64,000 nt of DNA from Candidatus Nanopelagicales bacterium (GCA_037045355.1 JBAOHO010000013.1:1-64000), one strand, 5' to 3'. Numbered from the stretch's first letter, positions 37,556 through 46,898 are shown. The notes: generated from the letters alone by a model not told the origin. Numbers and translations are program-made.

Positions 37556-39150
37556 AGCGGGATGTTTCCGTGCTTGCGGGGCAGGTTCTCCTTGCGCTTG
37601 TTGCGCAGGGCACGCAACGCCCGCACCACCTGCGTGCGGGTCTCGTGCGGGAAGATGACGCGGTCGATGTAGCCGCGCTCGGCCGCCTGATAGGGGTTAC
37701 ACAGCGTGCGCTGGTAGTCGTCGATCAACTCGGCGCGGGTGGCGTCCGGGTCGGCGGCCTGGGCGAGTTCTTTGCGATGCAGGATGTTGACGGCCCCCTG
37801 GGCCCCCATGACCGCGATCTCGGCGGTGGGCCACGCCAGGTTGATGTCGCCGCCCAGGTGTTTCGACCCCATGACGTCGTAGGCGCCGCCGTAGGCCTTG
37901 CGCGTGATCACCGTGACCAGAGGGACGGTGGCCTCGCAGTAGGCGTAGATCAACTTGGCGCCGCGCCGGATGATGCCGTCCCACTCCTGGTCGGTGCCGG
38001 GCAGGAAGCCCGGGACGTCCACGAACGTCAGCACCGGGACGTTGAACGCGTCGCAGGTGCGCACGAACCGCGCCGCCTTCTCCGAGGCGTCGATGTCCAA
38101 GGTGCCGGCGAACTGCATCGGCTGGTTGGCGACGATGCCGACGGCGTGACCCTCGACGCGGCCGAACCCGGTGATGAGGTTGGGTGCGAACAGCGGCTGG
38201 GTCTCCAGGAAGTCGCCGTCGTCGAGGACGTGCTCGATCACCGTGTGCATGTCGTAGGGCTGGTTGACGGAGTCGGGGAGCAGGGTGTCCAACTCCTTGT
38301 CCTCGTCGGAGATCGCCAGATCGGCCTCGACGGCGAACTGGGGCGGGTCCTCGAGGTTGTTGCTCGGCAGGTGAGCCAGCAGGGACCGAACGTAGTCGAG
38401 GGCATCCTCTTCGTCGGCGGCCATGAAGTGCGCCACGCCGGACTTGGAGTTGTGGGTGCGGGCGCCGCCGAGTTCCTCGAACTCGACGTCCTCGCCGGTG
38501 ACGGTCTTGATCACGTCGGGCCCGGTGATGAACATGTGCGACGTCTGGTCGACCATCACCGTGAAGTCCGTGATCGCCGGTGAGTACACGGCACCCCCGG
38601 CGCAAGGTCCCATGATCAGGGAGATCTGCGGAATCACGCCGCTGGCGCGCACGTTGCGCATGAAGATCTCGCCGTACATCCCCAGGGACACGACGCCTTC
38701 CTGGATGCGCGCGCCACCGGAGTCGTTGATGCCGATGACCGGGCACCCCGTCTTCAGCGCCAGATCCATGACCTTGACGATCTTCTCGCCGAACACCTCA
38801 CCCAGCGACCCGCCGAACACGGTGAAGTCCTGCGCGAACACGCAGACCGGGCGCCCGTCGATCGTGCCGTACCCGGTGACCACACCGTCGCCGTAGGGGC
38901 GGTTCTTCTCGAGGCCGAAGTTGTGGGAACGGTGCCGGGCCAGCCCGTCGATCTGCTGGAAGGAGTCCTCGTCCAGCAGCGCCTCGACCCGCTCCATCGC
39001 GGTCATCTTGCCTTTGGCGTGCTGCTTGTCGACGGCTGCTTGGCGCCGCCCCTGAGCTTCGTGGCGGCGATTCGCCAGATCGGTGGCCTTGCCGGCCGTG
39101 GTGGTCAGGTCGATCTGATCGGCCGGTGAGTCCGGGGCTACGGCGCTCAT
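37552..39150 (-). CDS. accB: Acyl-CoA (propionyl-CoA) carboxylase beta subunit
   Basis: Carboxyltransferase subunit, 532 residues. Landmarks: RVEALLDEDSFQQIDG, QDFTVFGGSLGEVFGEKI, GINDSGGARIQEGV, GPCAGGAVYSPAITDF and the C-terminal VITRKAYGGAYDVMGSKHLG acyl-CoA oxyanion region. The best match by eye is the propionyl/acetyl-CoA carboxylase AccD5-like group; the residue that decides acyl length cannot be judged with certainty. TGGAGGTGTC precedes the ATG. birA lies divergently 27 nt away. Confidence 0.93.
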   Translation of the reverse strand: MSAVAPDSPADQIDLTTTAGKATDLANRRHEAQGRRQAAVDKQHAKGKMTAMERVEALLDEDSFQQIDGLARHRSHNFGLEKNRPYGDGVVTGYGTIDGRPVCVFAQDFTVFGGSLGEVFGEKIVKVMDLALKTGCPVIGINDSGGARIQEGVVSLGMYGEIFMRNVRASGVIPQISLIMGPCAGGAVYSPAITDFTVMVDQTSHMFITGPDVIKTVTGEDVEFEELGGARTHNSKSGVAHFMAADEEDALDYVRSLLAHLPSNNLEDPPQFAVEADLAISDEDKELDTLLPDSVNQPYDMHTVIEHVLDDGDFLETQPLFAPNLITGFGRVEGHAVGIVANQPMQFAGTLDIDASEKAARFVRTCDAFNVPVLTFVDVPGFLPGTDQEWDGIIRRGAKLIYAYCEATVPLVTVITRKAYGGAYDVMGSKHLGGDINLAWPTAEIAVMGAQGAVNILHRKELAQAADPDATRAELIDDYQRTLCNPYQAAERGYIDRVIFPHETRTQVVRALRALRNKRKENLPRKHGNIPL

Positions 39151-39177
39151 GACACCTCCAGGTGGGTTCCCTACATT

Positions 39178-40102
39178 ATGGCCGTGCCCGCAACTTCATC
39201 TCCGCCCGGTGACCTGTCGGCGGCTCGCGTGTCCGCACTGCTCGCCGGTTCGGCACTGCCGTGGCGCGACATCGACGTGGTCGAGTCGACCGGTTCCACG
39301 AACTCCGACCTGTTGGCCCGACTGGAGCAGGGCATGGCGCACGAGGGCTCCGTCATCGCAGCGGGGGAGCAGGTGGCGGGTCGCGGGCGCCGGGGGAGGG
39401 TGTGGGCGTCGCCGCCTGGCACGACCTTGTCGTTCTCGGTGGCGTTGGCGCCGCCGGCGTCACGAGCGGGATTCGTTCCCGTCCTGGCCGCTGTCGCAGT
39501 CGCAGTCGCCATCGCGGATGTCACCGGTCTGGCGCCGACGCTCAAGTGGCCCAATGACGTGATGCTCGCCTGGGGCAGCGATGTGGGCGGCCCCGGTGAG
39601 AGTGGGCAGCCGCGGTGAGGGGGGCAGCCGCGGTGAGGGGGGCAGGGACGCAGGTGTCGGGGGCAAGGTCGCCGGGATCCTGGCCGAGGGGGGGACGGGT
39701 GGCGTCGTCGTCGGGTGCGGGATCAATGTGTCGGTTCCCCACTCGGCTCTGCCCGTCGACACTGCGACATCGTTGTCCGAACACGCCGCGCCGGTTGATC
39801 GCGCGGAGTTGCTCGTGGCCGCGCTCACCCACCTGCACGGTTCCTACGAACGCTGGCGGGAAGCGGGATTCAGCGCCGCCGCCTGTGGTCTGCTCGACCG
39901 CTACCGGTCCATGTGCGCCACCATCGGGAGCCCCGTGAGCGTGCTGCTGCCCGACGGGTCGCAGTTGACGGGAACGGCCACCGCGATCGACGACGATGGC
40001 CGTCTCGAGGTGGCCGGACCGCACGGGACACGCCTGCTGTCCGCCGGGGACGTCACCCACCTCCGCCCCGGACGAGTACCCATCTCCGCGCCGGACCAGT
40101 AG
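39178..40102 (+). CDS. birA: Biotin-[acetyl-CoA-carboxylase] ligase, frame-disrupted
   Basis: Attaches biotin to the AccA biotinyl domain. Catalytic motifs: ESTGSTNSDLLARL, EQVAGRGRRGRVWASPPG (biotinyl-5'-AMP loop), LKWPNDVML, then KVAGILAEGGTGGVVVGCGIN and the C-terminal SH3-like domain (TGTATAIDDDGRLEV, LLSAGDVTHL). Between WPNDV and KVAGIL an insertion of about 30 residues contains an 18-bp tandem repeat; the first frame stops within it, the second starts before it. The join is near 39590-39615. The domain order and total length (~300) are otherwise normal. No HTH regulator domain is present. Confidence 0.85.
39604..39642. repeat. 18-bp x2.3 repeat inside birA
   Basis: GGGCAGCCGCGGTGAGGG at 39604-39621 and 39622-39639, with a partial third copy. 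One frame reads a TGA within each copy. Confidence 0.9.
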
Positions 40103-40185
40103 GCGCCTTTCCCGAGGGTTCACGAGGCGTGCGAGGCAGGGCTGCCGACAGGTCCAGAGCCCTGCCGCCGACGGCTTCCGGGCAG

Positions 40186-40191
40186 TACGGT
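40186..40191 (+). promoter_or_regulatory. -10 box, leaderless type, for the PH-domain gene
   Basis: TACGGT lies 6 nt before the ATG at 40198; this spacing decides between ATG 40192 and ATG 40198. Confidence 0.5.
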
Positions 40192-40197
40192 ATGCGC

Positions 40198-40773
40198 ATG
40201 GGTTACCCGCAGAAACTGCTGTCCGACGGCGAACAGGTCGAGTTCGAGATGAGGCCGCACTGGCGGGCACTCGTGGTCCCGGGCCTGATCCTCCTCGCCT
40301 TGGTCTTCGGGCTGTTCTTCGTGATGCGTGCCGTGAACGACTGGTTGGGGGGCTCGGCGATCGGGACCTGGATCATCGTGATCATCTGCCTGTTCATCCT
40401 GATCGTGTTCGTCATCCGGCCCTTCCTGTACTGGGTCACCACGCAGTACGTCTTCACCAACCGCCGCATCATCGTGCGGTCTGGCCTCATCGCGCGGCAC
40501 GGCCGCGACATGCCACTGAGCAAGGTGAACAACGTGTCGTTCGACGTCAGTGTCGGGGGGCGGCTGCTGAACTACGGCATGCTCACGATCGACTCCGCCA
40601 GCGACGAGGCGCTGATCATCAACGATGTCCCCAACGTCGAGGAGATCCAGCGCGAGGTGAATCGGCTGCACGAAGATGACGACGAGTATCGGCGTCGGTC
40701 GACAATGTCCGATATCGCCAATGAGTTCGGCACCCGACGCCCACCGACTGCTGACGGTGGCCAGCCGTCCTGA
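40198..40773 (+). CDS. PH domain-containing membrane protein
   Basis: 191 residues: LLSDGEQVEFEMRPHWRALV, two membrane helices (VVPGLILLALVFGLFFVM, TWIIVIICLFILIVFVI) and a bacterial PH (bPH2, YdbS/YdbT-like) domain with YVFTNRRIIVRSGLIARHG, MPLSKVNNVSFD and YGMLTIDSASDE. The C-terminal 35 residues are acidic/basic and disordered. The cyclase gene downstream overlaps by one base (TGATG), so co-translation is likely. Function unknown. Confidence 0.85.
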   Translation: MGYPQKLLSDGEQVEFEMRPHWRALVVPGLILLALVFGLFFVMRAVNDWLGGSAIGTWIIVIICLFILIVFVIRPFLYWVTTQYVFTNRRIIVRSGLIARHGRDMPLSKVNNVSFDVSVGGRLLNYGMLTIDSASDEALIINDVPNVEEIQREVNRLHEDDDEYRRRSTMSDIANEFGTRRPPTADGGQPS

Positions 40774-41750
40774 TGGACGAGGACGAACTCGAAGCAGTTG
40801 TCCTGGGCGGCACGGAGCGCTACACACCCGACGAGATGGCCGCTGCTTCCCGGTTGACTCTGCCCGAGGTGCGGCGGCTGTGGCGGGCCATGGGATTCCC
40901 CGACGTGGGCGAGGCGCGCGCTTTCACCGATGCCGACCTCAACGCGCTCCTTCGCGTGGCGGCTTTGATGGAGCGGGGCCTGATCGACATGGATGGCATC
41001 GTCGAGGTGGCGCGCTCCATGGGGCAGACCTCGGCCCGACTGGCCGAGTGGCAGGTCGAGGCCCTGGGTCGGCGCGTCACGGATGAGGGTCTCGCCTGGC
41101 AGGGAGACACCCTGGACGCGCTGTCCGGTGAGATGTCGGAGCTGCTCCCGGAGTTCGAGTTGCTGCTCGGCTATGTGTGGCGTCGCCAACTCGCCGCCAC
41201 GTTGGGGCGTTACCTGGAGCAGCCCGACGCGAAGGAGGGCGACAGCGAGTCGGTGGCCACTGTCGGATTCGCCGACATGGTGTCGTTCACGCGACTGTCG
41301 CGGCAACTGGACGAAGTCGAGCTGGCGGGGCTGGTTCAGGCGTTCGAGGCGGCCAGCGCGGATCTCGTCCACGGCATCGGGGCGCGCCTCGTGAAGACAC
41401 TGGGCGATGAAGTCATGTTCGTGGCCGCCGCGCCTGGTCAGGCGATCCAGATCGCCTTGTCCCTGCACACCCTCCCGAGCGACGTGCGCGGAATGCCACA
41501 ACTGCGGATCGGCCTGGCAACCGGTTCGGTTCTGAATCGGATGGGCGACGTCTTCGGCACGACCGTCAACCGCGCCTCGCGGATGACCGCGCTGGCCCGA
41601 CCGGGGACCACCATCGTCGACGGCACGACCTCGGAGGCGCTGCACGCGCTCTCGGGGTTCGATGTGGACTACACCATCAAGGCCCTCACACCCCGGCCCG
41701 TGCGAGGACTGGGGATCGTGCGGCCCTATGCCGTGACCGCCGCGGAGTGA
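40773..41750 (+). CDS. Class III adenylate cyclase with N-terminal regulatory domain
   Basis: 325 residues. The N-terminal ~155 residues (YTPDEMAAASRLTLPEVRRLW and helical MGQTSARLAEWQVEAL) resemble the autoinhibitory domain of the Rv1264-type pH-sensing cyclase. The catalytic domain has Asp168 (FADMVSFTRL) and Asp212 (LGDEVMF) for metals, Lys208 for adenine recognition, and Asn266/Arg270 (VNRASRM) for the transition state. All key residues are present, so it should make cAMP as a homodimer. A CRP-like palindrome occurs at 15204-15219. Confidence 0.9.
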   Translation: MDEDELEAVVLGGTERYTPDEMAAASRLTLPEVRRLWRAMGFPDVGEARAFTDADLNALLRVAALMERGLIDMDGIVEVARSMGQTSARLAEWQVEALGRRVTDEGLAWQGDTLDALSGEMSELLPEFELLLGYVWRRQLAATLGRYLEQPDAKEGDSESVATVGFADMVSFTRLSRQLDEVELAGLVQAFEAASADLVHGIGARLVKTLGDEVMFVAAAPGQAIQIALSLHTLPSDVRGMPQLRIGLATGSVLNRMGDVFGTTVNRASRMTALARPGTTIVDGTTSEALHALSGFDVDYTIKALTPRPVRGLGIVRPYAVTAAE

Positions 41751-41828
41751 GTCGCGAGGTTCGGCAGTTCCGTTCCGGACAAGGGCCCGATGAGGGCTTG
41801 GGAATCAGACGGCTGATCGAGACGCAGA

Positions 41829-42347
41829 TCAGATCAAGGCGTTAGGGGTGCGTTCCCCTTCGGCCTGCTCAGCCGGGAACACCCACTTGCGGTAGGACCA
41901 GAAGCGGAACACGGTGCCGAGGCCCAGGCCGATCACGTTCGCGGAGATGTTGTCAGCCAGCGGGGAATCCAGGCCCAATGCGTAGTGGGAGAACCACAGC
42001 ACGGACAAGGTGATGAGCATTGCCACACCGTTGAGCCCGAAGAACAACAGGTACTCGCGCCAACGCGAACTGCGCCCACCGCGGTGGGAGAAGGTCCAGT
42101 TGCGATTAAGGCCGTAGGAGACGGCGGTGGCGGCGATGACGGAGATCGCCTTGGCGGTCAGGGGCTTGTCGTCCAGGAGGCCGTGGCCGGCGAACATGAG
42201 CAGGTTGAAAAGCCCGACATCGACGATGAGGGCGACGAAACCGACGACTCCGAACTTGCTGAACTCGCGGATCAGTCCTGAGAAAGGACGAAGCGGTGCG
42301 GGCAGAGAATGCTCAGCACGTTCACGGACAGTCGCCACAGTTACCAC
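41829..42347 (-). CDS. GtrA-family membrane protein
   Basis: 172 residues with four helices: KFGVVGFVALIVDVGLFNLL, TAKAISVIAATAVSYGLN, YLLFFGLNGVAMLITLSVLW and ISANVIGLGLGTVFRFW, plus the family motifs NRNWTFSHRG and FRFWSYRKWVFP. GtrA proteins flip or bind polyprenyl-linked sugars for envelope glycosylation. Start GTG 42347 has TAGTGT 6 nt upstream on its strand (42354-42359), a leaderless arrangement. Confidence 0.87.
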   Translation of the reverse strand: MVTVATVRERAEHSLPAPLRPFSGLIREFSKFGVVGFVALIVDVGLFNLLMFAGHGLLDDKPLTAKAISVIAATAVSYGLNRNWTFSHRGGRSSRWREYLLFFGLNGVAMLITLSVLWFSHYALGLDSPLADNISANVIGLGLGTVFRFWSYRKWVFPAEQAEGERTPNALI

Positions 42348-42353
42348 TCCATC

Positions 42354-42359
42354 ACACTA
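42354..42359 (-). promoter_or_regulatory. -10 box, leaderless type, for the GtrA gene
   Basis: TAGTGT on the minus strand, 6 nt before the GTG start. Confidence 0.45.
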
Positions 42360-42444
42360 CCCGGGGGGAAGAAAGGCGAAACCCGCCGCGCCACCCGGCC
42401 GTGACCGTGTTGCCGCCGTTCCTGCCCCTGACCCCACCCTCCAA

Positions 42445-42450
42445 TAGGCT
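42445..42450 (+). promoter_or_regulatory. purK -10 box, leaderless type
   Basis: TAGGCT, 7 nt before the purK ATG; no ribosome binding site lies between. Confidence 0.5.
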
Positions 42451-42457
42451 TCACCCT

Positions 42458-43633
42458 ATGACGCAGTCCCCTCCCGCTCTGGAACCGCCGCGCGGCTTTC
42501 CGGTGGTCGGCATGGTCGGCGGTGGTCAGTTGGCCCGGATGACCCAGCCGGCGGCGATCGCCCTGGGAATCGGGTTCACGGTGTTGTCGGCGCGCGCCGA
42601 CGACAGCGCCGCCCGGGCCGTTCGTGATGTCGTTGTCGGTGATCCGGACGACCCCGAGGCGCTGGCAGCTTTCGGGCGGGGCTGTGATGTTGTCACGTTC
42701 GACCATGAACAGGTGCCTGCTCCGGGGCTGGCGGCGCTCGAATCGTCGGGCACCCAGGTCCGACCCGGAAGTCATTCTTTGACCCACGCGCAGGACAAGA
42801 TCGTGATGCGTCAGGCGTTGACCGCTGCCGGAGCACCCTGCCCCGCGTGGCTCGAGTGGGGTCCGGGCACCACGATGGCTCACGTCACCGCTGAGATCGG
42901 GTGGCCCGCGGTCGTGAAGACCTCGCGGGGGGGATACGACGGGCGCGGGGTGTGGGTGGCCGCCGACGAGACCGAACTGGCCGAGGTCCTGGCCCATCCC
43001 TTGCAGCCCGGCGCCCGGTGGCTGATCGAGCAGTACGTCCCGTTCACCGCCGAGTTGTCGGCCCAGGTGGCGCGCTCACCCCACGGGCAGGCGGTGGCCT
43101 ACCCGGTGGTGCGCACTGTCCAGACCGATGGGATCTGCAAGGAAGTCGTCGCCCCCGCCCCCGACATCGACGATGACACCGCGGTCGCCGCTCAGGAACT
43201 CGCGTTGCGCATCGCCGGTGAGTTGGATGTGGTCGGGATGCTCGCGGTCGAGATGTTCTTCGTGGACGGCAACGTGCTCGTGAACGAGTTGGCGATGCGG
43301 CCCCACAACTCCGGTCACTGGACCATCGAGGGGGCCGTCACCAGCCAATTCGAGAACCACCTGCGCGCCGTGCTCGACCTGCCCTTGGGCAGCCCCGAGC
43401 CTGTTGCGCCGTTCACGGTCATGGTCAACGTGCTGGGCGGTGACCACCCCGACATGTACCGGGCCTATCTGCATTGCATGGCCCGGGACCCCGCCCTGCA
43501 CATCCACATGTACGGCAAAGAGGTCCGGCCAGGACGCAAGATCGGCCATGTGACGGTCAGTGGGGACGATCCCGAAGACCTGCTGGCGCGGGCCCGCCAC
43601 GCCGCCGACTACCTGACAGGAGTCATCCGATGA
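42458..43633 (+). CDS. purK: 5-(Carboxyamino)imidazole ribonucleotide synthase
   Basis: ATP-grasp enzyme of purine synthesis that carboxylates AIR. 391 residues: VGMVGGGQLARMTQPAAI at the start, VVKTSRGGYDGRGVWVA (ATP loop), EQYVPFTAELSAQVAR, and NELAMRPHNSGHWTIEGA-VTSQFENHLRA. The upstream open frame to 42296 is not used because of the leaderless -10. The stop overlaps purE by four nt. Confidence 0.94.
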   Translation: MTQSPPALEPPRGFPVVGMVGGGQLARMTQPAAIALGIGFTVLSARADDSAARAVRDVVVGDPDDPEALAAFGRGCDVVTFDHEQVPAPGLAALESSGTQVRPGSHSLTHAQDKIVMRQALTAAGAPCPAWLEWGPGTTMAHVTAEIGWPAVVKTSRGGYDGRGVWVAADETELAEVLAHPLQPGARWLIEQYVPFTAELSAQVARSPHGQAVAYPVVRTVQTDGICKEVVAPAPDIDDDTAVAAQELALRIAGELDVVGMLAVEMFFVDGNVLVNELAMRPHNSGHWTIEGAVTSQFENHLRAVLDLPLGSPEPVAPFTVMVNVLGGDHPDMYRAYLHCMARDPALHIHMYGKEVRPGRKIGHVTVSGDDPEDLLARARHAADYLTGVIR

Positions 43634-44127
43634 GTGAGCCACTGGTCGGCGTCGTCATGGGCAGTGACAGCGACTGGCCCGTCATGTCGGCGGCTGCCCA
43701 GATTCTCACCGACTTCGGGGTCGCCCACGAGGTCGACGTCGTGTCCGCGCACCGGATGCCGGCCGCGATGCTGGCCTACGGCCAAGTGGCCGCCGCCCGT
43801 GGACTCAAGGTGATCATCGCCGGTGCCGGCGGCGCCGCCCACCTGCCGGGCATGCTGGCGGCGGTCACGTCCTTGCCGGTCATCGGCGTCCCGGTACCGC
43901 TGCGCAACCTCGACGGATTGGACTCGCTGTTGTCCATCGTGCAGATGCCCACCGGTGTACCCGTGGCGACGGTTGCCATCGGCAACTCCGCGAACGCCGG
44001 ACTTCTCGCCGTCCGGATTCTGGCCACGGCCGACGAGGGTCTGCGCCGGAGGTTGGACGATCACCGCTCCGACTTGGAAGCGACAGCCGCCGCCAAGGGC
44101 GCTGCGCTACGAGACCTGCAGCCGTAG
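43630..44127 (+). CDS. purE: N5-carboxyaminoimidazole ribonucleotide mutase
   Basis: 165 residues; converts N5-CAIR to CAIR. GVVMGSDSDWPVM, VSAHRMPAAML, GAGGAAHLPGMLAAVT and PTGVPVATVAIGNSANAGL are the class I PurE signatures, including the active-site His. ATG overlaps the purK TGA. Confidence 0.95.
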   Translation: MSEPLVGVVMGSDSDWPVMSAAAQILTDFGVAHEVDVVSAHRMPAAMLAYGQVAAARGLKVIIAGAGGAAHLPGMLAAVTSLPVIGVPVPLRNLDGLDSLLSIVQMPTGVPVATVAIGNSANAGLLAVRILATADEGLRRRLDDHRSDLEATAAAKGAALRDLQP

Positions 44128-44216
44128 TCGGCACTGGCCTCAGCCGGTCGTCGCAGGCCGGCCGCGTACCCTGAAGGCACCGATTCATGACGCCGCGCGT
44201 CACGCCGCCGGACCTC

Positions 44217-44265
44217 ATGGTCCGGCCCGTGATCCGGCCCCATGGCCCGGCCCGTGATCCGAGAT
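44217..44265. repeat. 25-bp x2 repeat at the acyl-CoA dehydrogenase 5' end
   Basis: ATGGTCCGGCCCGTGATCCG (44217) and ATGGCCCGGCCCGTGATCCG (44242) are two near-identical copies, each beginning with ATG, upstream of the likely start. Confidence 0.88.
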
Positions 44266-44277
44266 CCCGAGATCGAG

Positions 44278-45456
44278 ATGGAGTGCCCTGTGCCGTACGA
44301 GCCCAACCCGAACTACGACTTGTTCCAGCTCAGCGAAGAACACGAGGCGCTGCGTGAAGCGGTGCGTGGACTGGCCGAGGACAAGATCGCCCCCCGAGCG
44401 GCTCAGATCGACGAGTCAGGTGAGTTCCCGCAGGACGTCTATGAAGCGCTGGTGGCGGCGGGCTTCCACGCGATCCATATCCCTGAGGCCTATGGGGGTG
44501 AGGGTGGCGACCAGCTGGCGTCCTGCATCGTGGCTGAGGAGGTCGCTCGCGTCTGCGGGTCCAGTTCCCTGATCCCAGCGGTCAACAAACTCGGCACGAC
44601 TCCGTTGTTGGTGGGCGGGTCCGAGGAACTGAAGCAGCGCTACCTCAGCGAGGTCGCCAGCGGCGCGGCCATGTTCTCGTATGCGCTGAGCGAGCGTGAG
44701 GCCGGCAGCGACGCAGCGGCCATGAAGACCCGCGCCGTACGAGATGGCGACCACTACGTTCTCAACGGTCAGAAGTCCTGGATCACCAACGCGGGTATCT
44801 CGAAGTACTACACGGTGATGGCCAGTACCGATCCGGAGCAGGGTGCGCGGGGTATCTCGGCGTTCGTCGTGCACGACGACGATCCCGGGTTCTCGCTGGG
44901 TACACCAGAACGCAAACTCGGGATCCACGGCTCACCCACACGCGAGATCTTCTTCGAGAACGTGCGCATCCCAGCGGACCGTCTCATCGGAACCGAGGGG
45001 GCCGGATTCACCTACGCCATGCAGACCCTGGACATCACCCGCATCACCATCGGGGCCCAGGCGCTCGGTATGGCTCAAGGCGCGCTGGACGCTGCCGTCG
45101 GCTACGCGCGGGAGCGCAAGCAGTTCGGCAAGGCGATCGCGGAGTTCCAGGGGCTGCAGTTCATGATCGCCGACATGGCGATGAAGATCGCCGCAGCCCG
45201 GTCGCTGGTCTACCAAGCAGCCGCGAAGTGCGAGCGGATGGAACCGGACCTGTCGTTCTTCGGGGCCGCGGCCAAGTGCTTCGCATCGGACACGGCCATG
45301 GAGGTCACGACCAACGCGGTCCAGGTGTTCGGAGGCGCGGGCTACGTGCGCGATCATCCGGTCGAACGCATGATGCGCGACGCGAAGATCACCCAGATCT
45401 ACGAGGGCACGAACCAGATCCAGCGCCTGGTGATGGCACGGTCGCTCCTGCGCTGA
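44278..45456 (+). CDS. Acyl-CoA dehydrogenase
   Basis: FAD-dependent enzyme of acyl-CoA oxidation, 392 residues. FQLSEEHEALREAVRGLAED (N-terminal helices), SYALSEREAGSDAAAMKTRA (FAD site), SWITNAGISKYY, and the C-terminal QIYEGTNQIQRLVMARSLL with the catalytic Glu. This resembles short/branched-chain acyl-CoA dehydrogenases. The frame opens at 44242 in a duplicated segment; ATG 44278 or GTG 44290 fits the family N-terminus better. The 150 nt between purE and this gene hold no other feature than the repeat. Confidence 0.9.
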   Translation: MECPVPYEPNPNYDLFQLSEEHEALREAVRGLAEDKIAPRAAQIDESGEFPQDVYEALVAAGFHAIHIPEAYGGEGGDQLASCIVAEEVARVCGSSSLIPAVNKLGTTPLLVGGSEELKQRYLSEVASGAAMFSYALSEREAGSDAAAMKTRAVRDGDHYVLNGQKSWITNAGISKYYTVMASTDPEQGARGISAFVVHDDDPGFSLGTPERKLGIHGSPTREIFFENVRIPADRLIGTEGAGFTYAMQTLDITRITIGAQALGMAQGALDAAVGYARERKQFGKAIAEFQGLQFMIADMAMKIAAARSLVYQAAAKCERMEPDLSFFGAAAKCFASDTAMEVTTNAVQVFGGAGYVRDHPVERMMRDAKITQIYEGTNQIQRLVMARSLLR

Positions 45457-45557
45457 CCGGCCGGGGCTGCCGCGACCCGATGATGACCCGCCGGCCAGAG
45501 TGAGCCGACCAGGTCGCGCAGGACTGGCGGGATGACGGGCTGGCAGGATGGGGCCCC

Positions 45558-46898
45558 ATGAGCAGCCTCTCGGCGAAACCGACGTCGTATTCGCGCATCA
45601 CGCTGGCTCGGATCATGGATGACGGCGATGCCAATCTGCACGGGAACGTGCACGGCGGCGTCATCATGAAAGCCGTCGACGATGCAGCCGGGGCCTGTGC
45701 GGCGCGACACTGCCGCGCGCCGGCGGTCACCGCGGCCATGGACGAGATGGTCTTCGTGGAGCCGGTCCGAGTCGGGGACATCCTGACCACTCGCTCCCAG
45801 GTCAACTGGGTCGGCCGCACCTCCATGGAGGTCGGGGTGCAGGTCACTGCTCAGCGGTGGAATGACGCTGCCGATTCCGATCACCATGTCGCCTCCGCCT
45901 ACCTGGTGTTCGTCAGCGTCGGCGAGGACGAGCGCCCCCGGGAAGTCCCGGAGTTGGTGCTGGAAAGTGATGACGATCAGCGCCGGTGGCGTGAGGCCGA
46001 GATCCGCCGAGAGCATCGATTGGCGCGCCGCGCCCACATCAAGCAGTCTCGCGCCCAGTCCGCTCTCACCGATCCACCGGCTGCGCGCGTCACCATCGAG
46101 GCACCCTGGCTTCGTTACAGCCACTCAACAGTGGCCCACACTGCCCTCGCGCCTTGCCATGCCACCCCGCTGGTGACGCTCGGGGCCCCTCCACGTCGAA
46201 GCCGTGGGGGAGCCGAGGACCGGTGGATTGAAGCAAGCGGCAAGGCCGAGGCCGCAGGCCGTGGTGCCTCACTGGCAGATGTCGTCCTTGGCGGAGCGTG
46301 CGGTCGCCTCGACGCCGTTGGTGGCGGACCGCACCGGTGCCGCACCGGTGTAGTCGGCGCCGACCGTGATCTGGAAGGTCTCCCCGATCCCGGGGCTCTG
46401 CTCGAACTCCGCGTCGGGAAGGACTGCCTGAACGGTGGCCAGGGACTTCGGGTAGGCGGGGTCGTACTCGACCACGGTGGTGGCAGGCGTCGAAGACGCG
46501 GACTCCGCCGTGGTGAGCGCGAATCCCGCACTCTCGAGGTCGGTCACAGCTTGTTCGCCGTGGGGCCCGGTGGGGGTCACGGCCACGGAGATCTCGCCCG
46601 GGGCGACCTCAACCGGGGTGACCTTGGGCGCCGGTGGGAGCGGCTGGTCCTCGTCGAGTGCCGTGAACATCGCCTCCGCCGCTGCGGCATCCCACAAGAC
46701 CGTGCTCTCGCCTTCGTGCGTGTGATTGCCGTCGCTGACCGGAACGGTGGTGAACACGACGTTGCCCAAGTCCAACTCCGTCGAACGGCCGGCGAGTGCG
46801 GCCAGGGCGTCGCGCGTGAGCCTCTCATCCGTGGTGACACTGCCGACCGCGGCATCGATGAATCCGTTCATCGCCACGGGGTTGAGCAGTGTCCCTGA
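45558..46898 (+). CDS. Acyl-CoA thioesterase (hotdog fold); 3' end uncertain
   Basis: Residues 1-~175 are a YciA/BACH-type hotdog thioesterase: SRITLARIMDDGDANLHGNV, HGGVIMKAVDDAAGACAARH, DEMVFVEPVRVGDILTTRSQ, EVGVQVTAQRWN and the end REAEIRREHRLARRAHIKQS. The catalytic Asp/Asn are in the NLHGNVHGG and DD regions. Family proteins usually end near 180 residues (about 46090 here), but this frame has no stop until 46898, the last ~210 codons being antisense to the LCP gene. A lost stop by indel near 46080-46240 is likely; other frames stop at 46176 and ~46241. Treat only 45558-~46090 as supported protein. Confidence 0.7.
   Translation: MSSLSAKPTSYSRITLARIMDDGDANLHGNVHGGVIMKAVDDAAGACAARHCRAPAVTAAMDEMVFVEPVRVGDILTTRSQVNWVGRTSMEVGVQVTAQRWNDAADSDHHVASAYLVFVSVGEDERPREVPELVLESDDDQRRWREAEIRREHRLARRAHIKQSRAQSALTDPPAARVTIEAPWLRYSHSTVAHTALAPCHATPLVTLGAPPRRSRGGAEDRWIEASGKAEAAGRGASLADVVLGGACGRLDAVGGGPHRCRTGVVGADRDLEGLPDPGALLELRVGKDCLNGGQGLRVGGVVLDHGGGRRRRRGLRRGERESRTLEVGHSLFAVGPGGGHGHGDLARGDLNRGDLGRRWERLVLVECREHRLRRCGIPQDRALAFVRVIAVADRNGGEHDVAQVQLRRTAGECGQGVAREPLIRGDTADRGIDESVHRHGVEQCP

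Noticed and set aside
40572..41645. 357-codon minus-strand open frame opposite the cyclase
   Set aside because: The plus-strand cyclase has every catalytic residue; the opposite frame has none and no promoter or ribosome binding site.
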